Positions 37,850 through 48,300 of a stretch of 64,000 bases of DNA are shown here, in pieces (the first letter of the stretch is position 1; every line of letters begins with the position of its first letter). Position numbers and translations under genes: made by a program. Below the pieces are notes generated by a model. The model saw nothing but the letters and a program-made list of their open reading frames with translations. It had not been told where the DNA came from and ran no database searches. Origin of the DNA: Lumbricus terrestris (lineage: Eukaryota > Annelida > Clitellata > Crassiclitellata > Lumbricidae); the NCBI GenBank assembly GCA_949752735.1, contig OX457039.1:46151599-46215598 (forward strand), given 5' to 3'.

Positions 37850-38393
37850 TAGGATGCACCATTGCACCTAACAAGTATTTGGAAGATTGAACAGGAGCCA
37901 AAGGACATACAGAAGTTTTTAAAAATTGCGTTTACAAGAAAACCAAGACAAAATGTACAAGAAGGTGATAGAACCCATTTTCCATTTGAAGTAGATCGGA
38001 ATGCTAGACGAGACAAGAAAAGAATTTCAGGGATTTCAAGACTACAGAAATAAATAAGCGCCGACTTAAGAAATTATTTTAGTTTCTCAGACACAAAAAC
38101 ATTCAGCAAAGACGATGATGGTTTGAACAAAAAAAGAGAGAATGCCAGCTGACTGAATCGCACACAATGCTCTACATGCAAGAATTGAATGAAAAAGAAA
38201 CAAAGGAAGACAAAGACAATGCTGGGCAGATAATATAAATGAGGACAAGACATAACTTGGATTAACACTAAGTAGAACAAGGTATTTGATAAATGACTAA
38301 GGACAATGGAGCTCATTTATTCTTACCCTCTGTCACCTAATTGCTGCCAGAGGGTAAGAATAAATGACATTGATGAAGATGATGATTATAAGT
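37850..38393 (+). mobile_element. LINE 3' fragment related to the one at 24.7-26.8 kb
   Basis: The stretch at about 38270-38318 (AGAACAAGGTATTTGATAAATGAC, then TAAGGACAATGGAGCTCATTT) matches the 3' end of the 24.7-kb LINE at about 26686-26732 (AGAAGCAAGGACTTGACAAATGAC, then TGAGGACAATGAAGATCATTT). Both are followed by GAT repeats. The upstream limit is a guess from a Lys-rich, frameshifted coding-like stretch. A perfect 19-bp inverted repeat lies within the terminal part (38314-38366). Confidence 0.5.
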
Positions 38394-40002
38394 ATAAATA
38401 CCTTGTCAAATGGCTGCCACATATATAGAAAAATCGATAAAATTTATACACATACACACACAAACCGGTACACACTCTTACTAAACCTATACAGCAAACT
38501 AGGACAACAGCTTTCATTGCGTAAGCACTGAATGTCTATATATACATCCTTCAGTGCCTAAACATTCCGTTTAAACAGAGTGTGGTAGCATCTTGTCTGA
38601 TCTCCAGATTTTTCCAAAAAGCTATAATATATGACAGATTGCTTTAAAGACATTCAACAAAAACTACCGGTATCTATCAAATGTAATGCTTCTAGAAGAC
38701 TTCCATCATATAGCTCATCATGGTGTAGCAGCATCTGAGTTGCATGTTCTGAGGAAGTCCATCATTGATTGGAAGCAGGAAATACAACAGCATAACAATG
38801 TTCGCTTGGCTGGACAATACAGCGTTGTACAATATATATCCAGACAATTACATTTTTCCATTAAAAATCCGTGCTGCAATGCTGCATCCATGAACAGCTT
38901 CATGAATACAGACTCACTAATGATTGATCGTTCGTTAATTCTATCATTTCATGTCTGTGTTTTCTGGAGGAGAATTTGTTGTAGTCTTGAAACACAAGTT
39001 TACACACACAAAATTGCGCCGTTAATTTTCTTAAAGCACTTCTTTACGCAAAGTTGATGTTTTCATATATGATGTCTGAGCCTGAATTTCTATTGCACTG
39101 AATTTTTTTCCTGCCTTGGAATGATGCCAAACTCCTACACACTTTAAAATTCTTCAATTTTTCAAAAGTGGAGATGCGTTGAGATAATTCTCAGGCAAGG
39201 AGTTTTTGTTAAATTGCCCAAATTACCCCCTAAAAAATCGAATCTAAAGACTAATGCGTCTCCACATTATGTAACACACACTTTAACTTTAAAGTCAGAT
39301 CATATTATGCCATTAGCTCATTGTACATATGTTAAGATAAAACACCAGATGGCAACCAGAACCAGAATGTGGGCAGAAGTGCAATAAAGTTCCAAAGTAA
39401 AAATGTCAAAATAAATATTCATTTTGTATGTACAAGTATAGCCTATAGCCTACTGTATACCCTGACAAATTTTAATAAATATGCAGACTATACACAGACA
39501 AGATTCCAAAAAGCTGCAAACACTTATCATCAGAATCAGCTGATAATAAAGAAACTGTGCAAAACGCAGTTTTCCTTTGATTTGAATGAGGATATCGATT
39601 AAAAAATGGCTGCATTCATTCCCACTACCAGTCCCGGGAGTCCCCGCCATGATTAGAACTGTGTTCCGGTGAGATCCTACCATATTCCATTCCCAGTCTA
39701 ATTCACACACTCCATCAAGTTGGACAAGCAGGCAATTTTCGTAAATCCACAAAAATGTTCCTAAAGCCAACTTATCAGTTATCAACACTTTGCCACCAGC
39801 TACTGGAACACTTACAATGCCATGTTCCTGTCCAGTGCAAGGGTTCCTACCAGGCCTCATGAACACACAGACCCATGCCGCCAAATATCAAAGGAAATAT
39901 CAATCAATCCCTGTTCATCAGACTTAAAAAGTATGCAGGACAAACGAAATGGATAACAGACAAACAAGACAGACAGGAACAGTTCCAGTGAGACACAGGA
40001 AC

Positions 40003-40004
<2 letters not shown>
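38394..40004. other. no gene recognised
   Basis: A 123-codon plus-strand frame (38686-39057) and a 144-codon minus-strand frame (39450-39884) have normal composition but no recognised domain or convincing splice structure. Confidence 0.4.
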
Positions 40005-40059
<55 letters not shown>

Positions 40060-40093
40060 GACAGACAGACAGAGAGAGACAGAGAGAGAAGCA
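40005..40093. repeat. (GA)n and (GACA)n microsatellite
   Basis: Same composite structure as at 32847-32942: a GA run followed by ACAG/GACA tetranucleotides. Confidence 0.95.
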
Positions 40094-42184
40094 TAAGTAA
40101 AAGGACAGAGGGACACACAGAGGCAGGCAGAGAGCCAAACAGGCGTTTAGATGAGCACCAGCACAATTACCTAATTCTAATTACCAATCAGTCACCATAA
40201 CAACTGACAAACATAACAGATTAGCAGCTTGTTATAGCTAAACACATAACAACACAGACCAATTCAGCCTGGTCCAAAAGCACCATAAATTTCACCGACT
40301 CACAATAAAGCAGCCTCCTTATAGGGGCCACTGAGCTAACCTTATTGCATTGTACTGTATTATATTTGACCAGTTTATCACAAACACACAATGAGAAAAC
40401 AGGAGACATCCAATAATGCAACCCTTGAGAAGGAGAAGAGGGTCATAAATCGACAGTATCAAGGAGCAGCCCCAAGAAGCAAACTGGCCCCAACTGAATC
40501 ACAATGTTTACCAACATGTCTTTAAAAACTGTCCTACTTGACAGGTTTACACACAGAGGACACAAATTATGTGAATCTGTTTCTGTGCAGTTAGCAACGG
40601 GGGGGGGGGGATGTCGTAAATCAAATATTAGGAGCCACTCAATCCTATCATAAATTATTTCTATTCTTACAATGACTTCTGATTTAATCATTCCTATTGT
40701 TTTGCTGCCGTTATTTAGTTGTAATGTTATTGCCAGTGCCACCACTGCTGTTATATTAATGTCGAATAAAGTTATTGAATTATCAAAGTATTGAATGAAT
40801 CATTACTGCTGAATTAGATAAAGTTTCCGGTTTAATTTAAGATATTGTTATGAACAATGGGTAAACAGCTATCAACACTGAAGCTTATATATTCACTGTC
40901 AGGTACGATGTACGTAAATGCTCAAAAACAACAATAAACCGTAATGGTTTTATTAGTGCAAAGGTCACTGAATGACTTTGCCTCTAGCGAGATCGGAGTC
41001 ATCATATGTATATATATGCTTCATTAATTATATTATGGTACATACAGCTTGAAAAGAGATAAGAATGGGCAGCAATGTATAATCCTCAAAAACCTGTGGC
41101 GGAAAATAGAGTTTTCCATTAGGAAATCATTGCAAATCCAGTGGAAATGAGAATAATTCTTTTCGCCAGATGCAGAATCAGAAACCATAAGGACAAAGCA
41201 GATAGACTGTTTGCCAATTCCACCAAGAGATGCTGTCTCTGGCACTGGCCACTGCTGACCACGGTAAGCAAATGACAATAATGGCCAGCACAATGACCAG
41301 CGCAGTGTTTACACTGAAGGGTCCAGAACTGTGACAGATTGACAGAGTGTGACAGAGAGGACAACATGACCCCCCACCCCATGAAAGCCAACTGGACCTC
41401 AAAGGACAAACAATGACCAACAATAACCAAGGGCACAGATCAAGTGACAGGTCAGAAGGAAGGCCTAGTGGGAACCAGAAATGGAGTGCTGTGGGGGGGG
41501 GCATGGAAGTCTATTTCCAGTTGAGAAAGATCCTGTAGCCAAGGCAGCACTCCAGACTGGCAGACACAGTAATTCATCTTTAAAGAGAAAATTGATCATG
41601 AAAAGATTCTTCATTGAATGTGGGTAGATCAGATGACAGATCAGGTAGCAAGTGAAAGGGAGCTGCCTATCCTCTTCACAGGACTTCCTCAAGGCAACCA
41701 TTAACCCTGTAATGACGAAAGCATACTAAGCCTACTATAGATATGAAACCAATGCTGCACTTGGCTAGAGTGTTAGTTAAGCCACAAACTCACTCAGCTT
41801 CACCTGTACTGCTATGGAAACATTGCAAGAATTACACTGGATGATACAACAGTATATTCTTTCGGCTAATTTACCCAAATAAACTGACCTCACATACACT
41901 GACCTTACATATTCTAATCGCAATTGCAATAAATTTGAAGAACAGCTTTTGATGTAACATCTTTCCTAATAATTAACAACCACATTAACTACATTCACAT
42001 TCTTCCTCTAAGCAGATTCAAAATGACATTATTTAATCTAATCATTACAGCTGAAGATGAACTGCAATTCTGAAATAGCCATTACTTGAAACACATAAAG
42101 TGCTGTGAAACGTAAATAAATAAACACATTCATCCTTTCATGCATACATACATACATGCAAAGAACATTGCACACATAAATGAA
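40094..42184. other. no gene recognised; G runs at 40599 and 41492
   Basis: Contains short poly-G runs (about 40599-40610 and 41492-41500). Minus-strand frames at 41033-41504 are hydrophobic but unrecognised. Confidence 0.45.
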
Positions 42185-42188
42185 TACC

Positions 42189-42290
42189 GATCAATCAATC
42201 GATCAATCAATCAATCAATCAATCAATCAACCATTGAATAAATCAATCAATTTATTGTAACCATCAACCAATTAATCACAGCTCTAAGCA
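42189..42290 (-). mobile_element. (ATCA)n with minus-strand retroelement terminus
   Basis: An (ATCA)n array at 42189-42240 adjoins AATCAATCAATTTATTGTAACC. On the minus strand this reads GGTTACAATAAATTGATTGATT: an AATAAA motif plus a short-repeat tail, as at 14862. The body is not identifiable. Confidence 0.35.
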
Positions 42291-42302
42291 TGCTTCACAT
42301 AT

Positions 42303-42460
42303 ATGCATAGTTGCATACATACATGTGTGCATGCATACGTATGTAACTACATATGTACATACATACATGTATACACACATCCCACTCGCATACATATATA
42401 CATACACAGTACTCACACATACATACATACATACATACACATATATATATATATATCAAC
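42303..42460. repeat. (ACAT)n-rich microsatellite
   Basis: Interrupted ACAT/GCAT repeats ending in (ACAT)6 and (AT)n. The Tyr/Ile/His/Thr-rich frame here reflects the repeat. Confidence 0.9.
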
Positions 42461-43367
42461 TTCTTACACTTTGAGCCTCCTCCTGATCATACAATGTGAG
42501 TTTAGAGATCAGACAGCATATGAAAGTTTGGCCGCATGTCTTTGTATGCAAAAGAATAGAGAATGCAAACACTTCATACGTTTGGCTGTCTATCAGTACT
42601 CTAACTTAAGCAACTGCTTTTCTTCTTCTTCTTCCTCAGAGCAATGACACATGCGCACAGCCACACACACTCACATACGCACGTGCACTCGTAAATAGAT
42701 GCAAGCATGCGTCTAGTTTATCCATTCCGAGACTATACGGTAGTCTGCTCTTCGTGCTCGGTGGTAGTTCATAGTCAACTGGAGTTAGTGAGCATCTGCT
42801 TCTGAATGTGAACAAGGGACTGTGAGCTAACCAATGTTGCCCTCCTGGGCACGGTAAAAAACACTGGCATCACGAGACTCTTTCGATTAGATCCAATAAA
42901 ATCGTTCTTATCTGACTTAGGATAGACATTCCACTATAACCACTACGATCATTCTTATCTAGCACATTCTCGTAACTTACATTCTTGTATGCACAAACTG
43001 ATTAGCTCTCTCTTCCAAACTGTAATTGATAATGGTCAGTGTCTGTAGGGCTTCCAACAAAGGAAACTGTGTGCAGTGGATAAATAAAATAATGGACGAT
43101 TGCAAACAACAGTTTCCTCAGTGGTTGTCCTGTGATACCCTGGCTACCATAACACATCCTGCTGTGCTATGGGTACACAGCTTGGCATTACATCACATAT
43201 ACTGGCCCAACAATGAAAAGCAATGGCTTCTGCTAAGATAAATAAAGTTCCTGCTATTGCCGCTTCCAGCAAAAAGAAATTCACTTTGCCTGATCTTATC
43301 TAGAGCTTTCCAAATACACAACTTGCACAGTTGCATAGGTCTAGTCTCGTTTCTGGCAATCCATGGG
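42461..43367. other. no gene recognised
   Basis: Non-repetitive AT-rich sequence. The 71-codon plus-strand frame at 43026 is unrecognised. Confidence 0.45.
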
Positions 43368-43425
43368 AGAAGTGGCTCGGTGGATTCACTTCACGCTGCA
43401 GGTCGACTGCTTCAAATCCACATTA
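43368..43425 (+). mobile_element. possible tRNA-like SINE head, different family
   Basis: AGTGGCTCGGTGG resembles an A box and GCTTCAAATCC a degenerate B box about 38 bp later, as in tRNA-derived SINE heads. No acceptor-stem pairing or downstream body is clear, so this could be chance. Confidence 0.3.
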
Positions 43426-43721
43426 GTCATTAAACATAGATTTATACCTCAGTTATATTAATAACAACTACATGACTCAGATACAGCTTAAAATGACAAT
43501 GACAAGAACTGTATCAATTAAAAGGCAGAGCAATTTCTTGTACTGATCAATAAAGATTTTATAGAAATCATATATAGATTTTATAGAAATCATATATATA
43601 CAAAATAATACAAATGTTCCAAGGTCTGAAAGTCAACTAGTGATCTCGGAAACACCATTTCGGCCCTATATAAGTATCTAGATGTGTACAGTCTCTTCGA
43701 ACATCATGCACATGATCTTCG

Positions 43722-43785
43722 GCCGGGAGCGCCTCTGAGTAGGTACCTTGAAGGGGCACTATATAAATTTCGATTGATTAATTGA
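43722..43785 (+). mobile_element. SINE/LINE 3' tail fragment
   Basis: CCGGGAGCGCCTCTGAGTAG followed by CTTGAAGGGGCACTATATAAAT and GATTGATTAATTGA. Tail only, with no tRNA head; same start region and TATATAAAT ending as the fragments at 13739 and 53936. Confidence 0.75.
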
Positions 43786-44039
43786 CCATTAAACCAGAAT
43801 GACAAAACTGAAAATAAACTGACTGGTAACAGCAACAGAAAAATCAATATTTATCGATCGATGCACAACATTAAGCATGACATTAGGAACAAAATCCCCT
43901 ACAATAATATTCGATGATTCAACCCATGATATGTATATTATAACACGATGGCAGCTCGTCATCACGCACAAGGTATGCAAAGCGACGACAATAGCGTTAA
44001 TGAATTATGCTAACAACAGTCACGATAAAACGTGCAAGC

Positions 44040-45480
44040 ACCGTTCCACGAATTCGTTCACCGTTGCATTCACACAGACGGAACCGGATTAGAACGGCGG
44101 ACAATGCAATTGCGTCGTTTCATCGATTCTCTCTCCAAGTGGCTCTGATCCTGCGTGTGTTTCTCCAGCCAAGTGGAGCGGTATCTTGTTTTATTTCGGC
44201 CCATTTCATTGTCATCATTTCCATGAGGTCGGCATTCATCAGACAAGGGACCGACCGCATTCTCCATCGCGTTCACGCCTCTCCGTCATTCCCTGGTCCT
44301 GCTAAATCCCAAGCCATTCCCTTCTTTCTGTCTACCCCCATTATTTCTCTAAATCTGTCTCTATTTTAACCCCGCGTTTCAATCGTCAGTCTGCAGTCGA
44401 TGACGTCGTAAAATCATCTTACCCGCTGACGACAATCTCGTCCAAAGACGAACACTGACGGACGGTGTGTGTGTCTAGCGCACGTGGTAATGTAACGTAG
44501 AAGCTGTTTCTATCCGTTCGCGTCCCTAACCGACAACTAGAGCCGCAGACTCGGAAGCTCTGACACTATTGGCAGCTGCAGTAGCAGGCAGCTACAGTCG
44601 ACCATCCCTTCTTGTCTAAAAGTCCAATTCTCTCTCTAACCATTCTTCTCTCTCCTCATCGCTGTCGCTCGTACAAACCACCACACGCCGAATCGACGAT
44701 TGAATGGACCGAGAACAACTAAATCGCACTGCGTACAGTGAGATTTAAAACCACTCAAAGGTTAACCTTGAAAGCGGTCGTTGATCAGAGCTAAACAACA
44801 TCTACTTTAAACGTATTCTATTCAGTGTCATTATCCATTATCTCTCACCAAAAGATTTCTCGTCTAGATCTGCTTTAGATTAACAGTGGCGCCATCTACT
44901 ATAGTTTTAGACATTAGACGGAAAGCATAAAATTTTATAACACGGAGTATTTTAACGAGGCTTAGTATTTTATCTGTTACTTAATATTAAGTTATGCAAT
45001 ATATCGTTTTATATACATACGATCTGAGCATGAACGCCAAAAACCTATAATTATGATGTTCTTTCTTTCGCGTATGCTACTGCTCCAAGTCTTGTCGGAG
45101 CGTGGACCGGAATTGTTCGGGTGAATTCAGTCAGCTGGTGGTATCCTTAGTTTCCCTGAAGGTACTCACAGGGAGGGCACGCCCAGGTTGACCCAGGCTT
45201 CGTGAACGCGGATGCCAGCCTCCTAAATAATGCTATTTGGCGGGATCAATCAGTCGCTAGAGCGCGCTTCACCGTAAATGACGTAAACATTGCGAAGAAG
45301 TGTCTGGCGCCCATTGAGAGTGCGGCGATGAAAAGACAAACTAGCTCGCCAGATCTATGCGGAACTCGGTCCTAAGAGGATTTAGGATTTACTAGGTCGC
45401 CGATCTGTGAAAATTTGAATATACTATCATGGCATCTTTACGTCAGAATCTTTCGTCCTACAAAGCAGTAAATCTAACGT
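44040..45480. promoter_or_regulatory. CpG-richer, promoter-like region
   Basis: By eye, CpG is denser here than in the preceding 40 kb, especially at 44040-44760 and 45060-45480. Candidate motifs include GATGACGTCG (CRE-like) at about 44398 and CACGTG-type sequence at about 44480. A minus-strand donor-like GCGG/GTAAGATG lies near 44425 and a plus-strand ATG at 45429 (MASLRQNLSSYKA then GTAAAT). None of these is decisive. Could be the start of an unrecognised gene or simply unmethylated DNA. Confidence 0.3.
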
Positions 45481-45599
45481 AGACCTACGCCATTGGTTGC
45501 ATGCACTATGCCAGTGCCCGTCCCAAGCCTCGATAAAAGGAGGGCGTCGCTAATGATCTTTAATTTGCAGGGCCGTAGCAACAAAGAACGTGGCCCCCA

Positions 45600-46084
45600 T
45601 TGGCAGCACAATCTGCAACCAAAACCAAGAGCAGTAAGAGAATTGATGGGCGCATTGGAGTTAATATGGGAAGATTTGCCATTGGAACGCGTCATCAAGA
45701 ACTTTGCAAAGATGGGCTACTCAAAAGAAGTGCTGGCACTGGTGGTGGGCACATTGAACATAAGCTGTGAATCACTATCAAGTTAATTTCAAAACAGTTA
45801 TTTGAGATATGACTTGATAAAATCACGTTTTTGCTACTTTTTGTTGCGTTACGTTTTTGAATCGTCAAAAAAAAACGGTGGGTGGCCTCACTAAGAGTGC
45901 TATAACTTTTGTTCTGTTTGAAATATATTGATGAATTCTGACCATCATGTGTAGATGATGAATTCTGACCATCATGTGTAGATATGAATTGTTTATAAGC
46001 CTGCAAAATTTCATTTCGAAATTCCTACTTTTGGTTAAGATATTGGCGAAAGACCTAGGGGGTCTTTTTTGGCCCACCCTGTAG
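45600..46084 (+). pseudogene. mariner-like transposase C-terminus and terminal region (copy M1)
   Basis: The frame from about 45606 to 45786 includes HNLQPKPRAVRELMGALELI then WEDLPLERVIKNFAKM, matching the C-terminal end of mariner transposases (KPRTVxELxxAIxxxWEDI-like). About 300 bp of 3' sequence follows and ends TTGGCCCACCCTGTA, the complement of a CAGGGTGGGCCA terminus plus TA target. A 27-bp internal duplication lies at 45930-45983. The catalytic domain is missing and the 3' flank is interrupted by the 2.2-kb element starting at 46085. Confidence 0.75.
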
Positions 46085-46097
46085 TATACCCCGCAGT

Positions 46098-46300
46098 CGA
46101 TCGAGTCGTGGGCTACGATCGACTTGGCTCGTGCGACGATCGACTCGATCGACTTCGTCGACTCGCCGACCTTTCTACGACTCGATCGACTTGGCTCGGC
46201 CGACGATCGACTCGATCGACTTCGTCGACTCGCCGACCTTTCTACGACTCGATCGACTTGGCTCGGCCGACGATCGACTCGATCGACTTCGCGTCGACTT
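46098..46300. repeat. left subterminal 67-bp TCGA-rich array
   Basis: CGACGATCGACTCGATCGAC recurs at 46134, 46201 and 46268. Units also carry GTCGACTCGCCGACC and CTACGACTCGATCGACTTGG. Unusually CpG-rich for this window. Confidence 0.9.
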
Positions 46301-46339
46301 GACCTAGTTTTGTCTCTTGCTCACCATCTGCAGTTACAT

Positions 46340-47465
46340 GATCTTAAAATGAAATTATACGATAGTAGATCTGTGTCATAAGTCTGTGTGACGTAACAAT
46401 ATGCCTAATTTCGTATTCTCAGTGAATTTATAGATTTGCACTGTAATCGTAGTGACGTCACAATAGGCCTCGTTTTAGATTATGTAAATGAAACTCAGTA
46501 ATTATCACGGTATAGATCTGTGCAATAATTGAAGTTAGTCACAATATGCCTAGTTTATACTCTCAAAATGTACTTCTATAATAACAGATCATTATCCTAA
46601 TCGAGGTTAGCCACAATAGGACTATTTCATTCTCAAAATGAACTTCTTTAATAGTAGGTCTGTATCATGATCTAGGTGACGTCACAATAGGCCTAGTTTT
46701 ATATTCTCAAACTGAACGTATAATAGTAGATTTGTATAATAATCAGAGCGATGTTGCATTTAAACAGCCCCAGTTTTGTATTATGACAATAAAATAATAT
46801 GACAGCAGATCTGTATCATAATCGAAATGACGCCACAATTATAGACCTAATTTCGTTTTTTCCAGTGAACTTATTTAATAGTAGAATTGTATTATAATAG
46901 AAGTGACGTGACTGACGCCATAAAAGGCCCCGTTTTATATTCGCAAAACGAACATAACATACTGGTAGATCTGTATAATAATCGAAGTGACGTCACAATA
47001 GACCTTGTTTATATGCTCAATATGCACTTCTATAATAGTACATTTGTCTCATAATCGACATGACGTCACACTAGAATTTGTTTATATTTTCAAAATGCAC
47101 TTCCATAATATGTCTGGTACATTTGTATCATAATCAATGTGACGTCACAATTGGCGCTGTTTTTTCGATTCTTGATGTAAACTTAATTATAATATAATAG
47201 CAAAATTGCATCATAATCAGAGTGACGTTACAATAAGCATAGGCATAGTTCTGTATTCTCAACATTAATGAAATAATATGACGGCAGATTATGTGTCCTG
47301 ATCGAAGTGACGTCACAATAGGCCTAATTTCGTTTTCTCAGTGAACTTATTTAATTGTAGAATTCTATCATAATCGAAGTGACGTCATAAAAGGTCTCCT
47401 TTTATATTCTCAAAATTAACATCTACATGACTTGCATATACAGGCATATAATAGTACATCTGTAT
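46340..47465 (+). repeat. about 14 units of a 76-bp repeat anchored on TGACGTCA
   Basis: Each unit reads approximately TGACGTCACAATAGGCCTAG, then TTTATATTCTCAAAATG, AACTT, ATAATAGTAGATCTGTATCA and TAATCGAAG. Exact TGACGTCA occurs at 46453, 46677, 46988, 47061, 47140, 47308 and 47380; degenerate versions start at 46389, 46535, 46607, 46749, 46828, 46904 and 47223. TGACGTCA is the full CREB/ATF consensus palindrome. The site is better conserved by eye than the rest of the unit. Confidence 0.9.
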
Positions 47466-47479
47466 CATGCTCATTCGGG

Positions 47480-47525
47480 AACGGATCCAAGGAAGGGGCC
47501 AATCCGGCCATGCCCCACCCCATTC
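47480..47525 (+). mobile_element. possible hAT-type terminus fragment
   Basis: AACGGATCCAAGGAAGGGGC then CAATCCGGCCATGCCCCACC resembles the GGCGGATCCAGG...CCGGCC...CCCC ends of common hAT-type elements, nested in the 2.2-kb element. No partner end or TSD found. Confidence 0.25.
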
Positions 47526-48004
47526 AGAGATTCGCATATGACGTGGTCCCTCCCTCCATCAGGTTTCAAGAATTAAGCTGTAAATCAACGCAACGGTAAC
47601 AGGAAGGTGAGAGAGGAAGTAGGCCTAGCACATGACTAAAAAAAGTCATCAGATTTTAAAAAAACAAAGTCGCCATGGTTTTTAGAAGTTTTTTTGGGCG
47701 AAAGACTAAAAAAGATTCTTTCGGCGGAAGACCAAGGAAAATTTCTGTCGGTTCAAGACCACAAATTTTGTCCACCCTTCCAAAATTTGTGTATTCGCTT
47801 CTGTAACCCTGTATTCGTTAAACTCAAATCGAAAACGCATGTCTATTATAATAGTCAACTTTCACAATTCCACTAACACGAAATCGACAGCTGCCAAAAG
47901 GTTCGTTAGCTGAACTTGTGTGCAAAAAATGTAGGCCTATATAATAGGTCACTTTGAGACTTCAAGAAATAGTAGGTTAAGTAAAATATTTCTAAGTCGG
48001 GTCG

Positions 48005-48262
48005 AGTAGATGAAACAACGATCGACTCGACTTGGCAGGACTCACGATCGACTTGACTTGCAAGTCGATCGAATCGACGATTTTTCGATCGACTCGACTT
48101 GGCAAGACTCACGATCGACTCGACTTGCAAGTCGATCGAGTCGACGATTTTTCGATCGACTCGACTTGGCAAGACTCACGATCGACTCGACTTGCAAGTC
48201 GATCGAGTCGACGATTTTTCGATCGACTCGACTTGGCCGAGTTATGATCGACTCGATCGATC
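48005..48262. repeat. right subterminal 67-bp TCGA-rich array
   Basis: CGACGATTTTTCGATCGACT recurs at 48075, 48142 and 48209, a 67-bp period identical to that of the left array. Units contain CAAGTCGATCGAGTCGAC, itself nearly palindromic. The array ends at the right TIR. Confidence 0.9.
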
Positions 48263-48300
48263 AACTCGATCGACTGCGGGGTATACCCTGTAGCCTAGTC

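Larger units (their letters stand above)
46085..48285. mobile_element. 2.2-kb TIR element with TCGA arrays and CRE-palindrome array
   Basis: Both ends begin TATACCCCGCAGTCGATCGA, identical over the first 22 bp in inverted orientation. The flanks carry a perfect 8-bp duplication CCCTGTAG (46077-46084 and 48286-48293). Inside each end is a 67-bp-period array dense in TCGATCGA/GTCGAC. The interior holds a degenerate 76-bp-period array based on TGACGTCA. No transposase frame is visible, so it appears non-autonomous. The 8-bp TSD allows hAT, P, Merlin or KDZ (Zisupton-like) superfamilies; the TATACCCC terminus does not match the usual hAT CA start. Superfamily unassigned. Confidence 0.88.

Noticed and set aside
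45569..45605. CAGGGCCGTAGCAACAAAGA as a hAT-type left end beside mariner copy M1
   Set aside because: No matching right end or TSD could be found; possibly a truncated relic.
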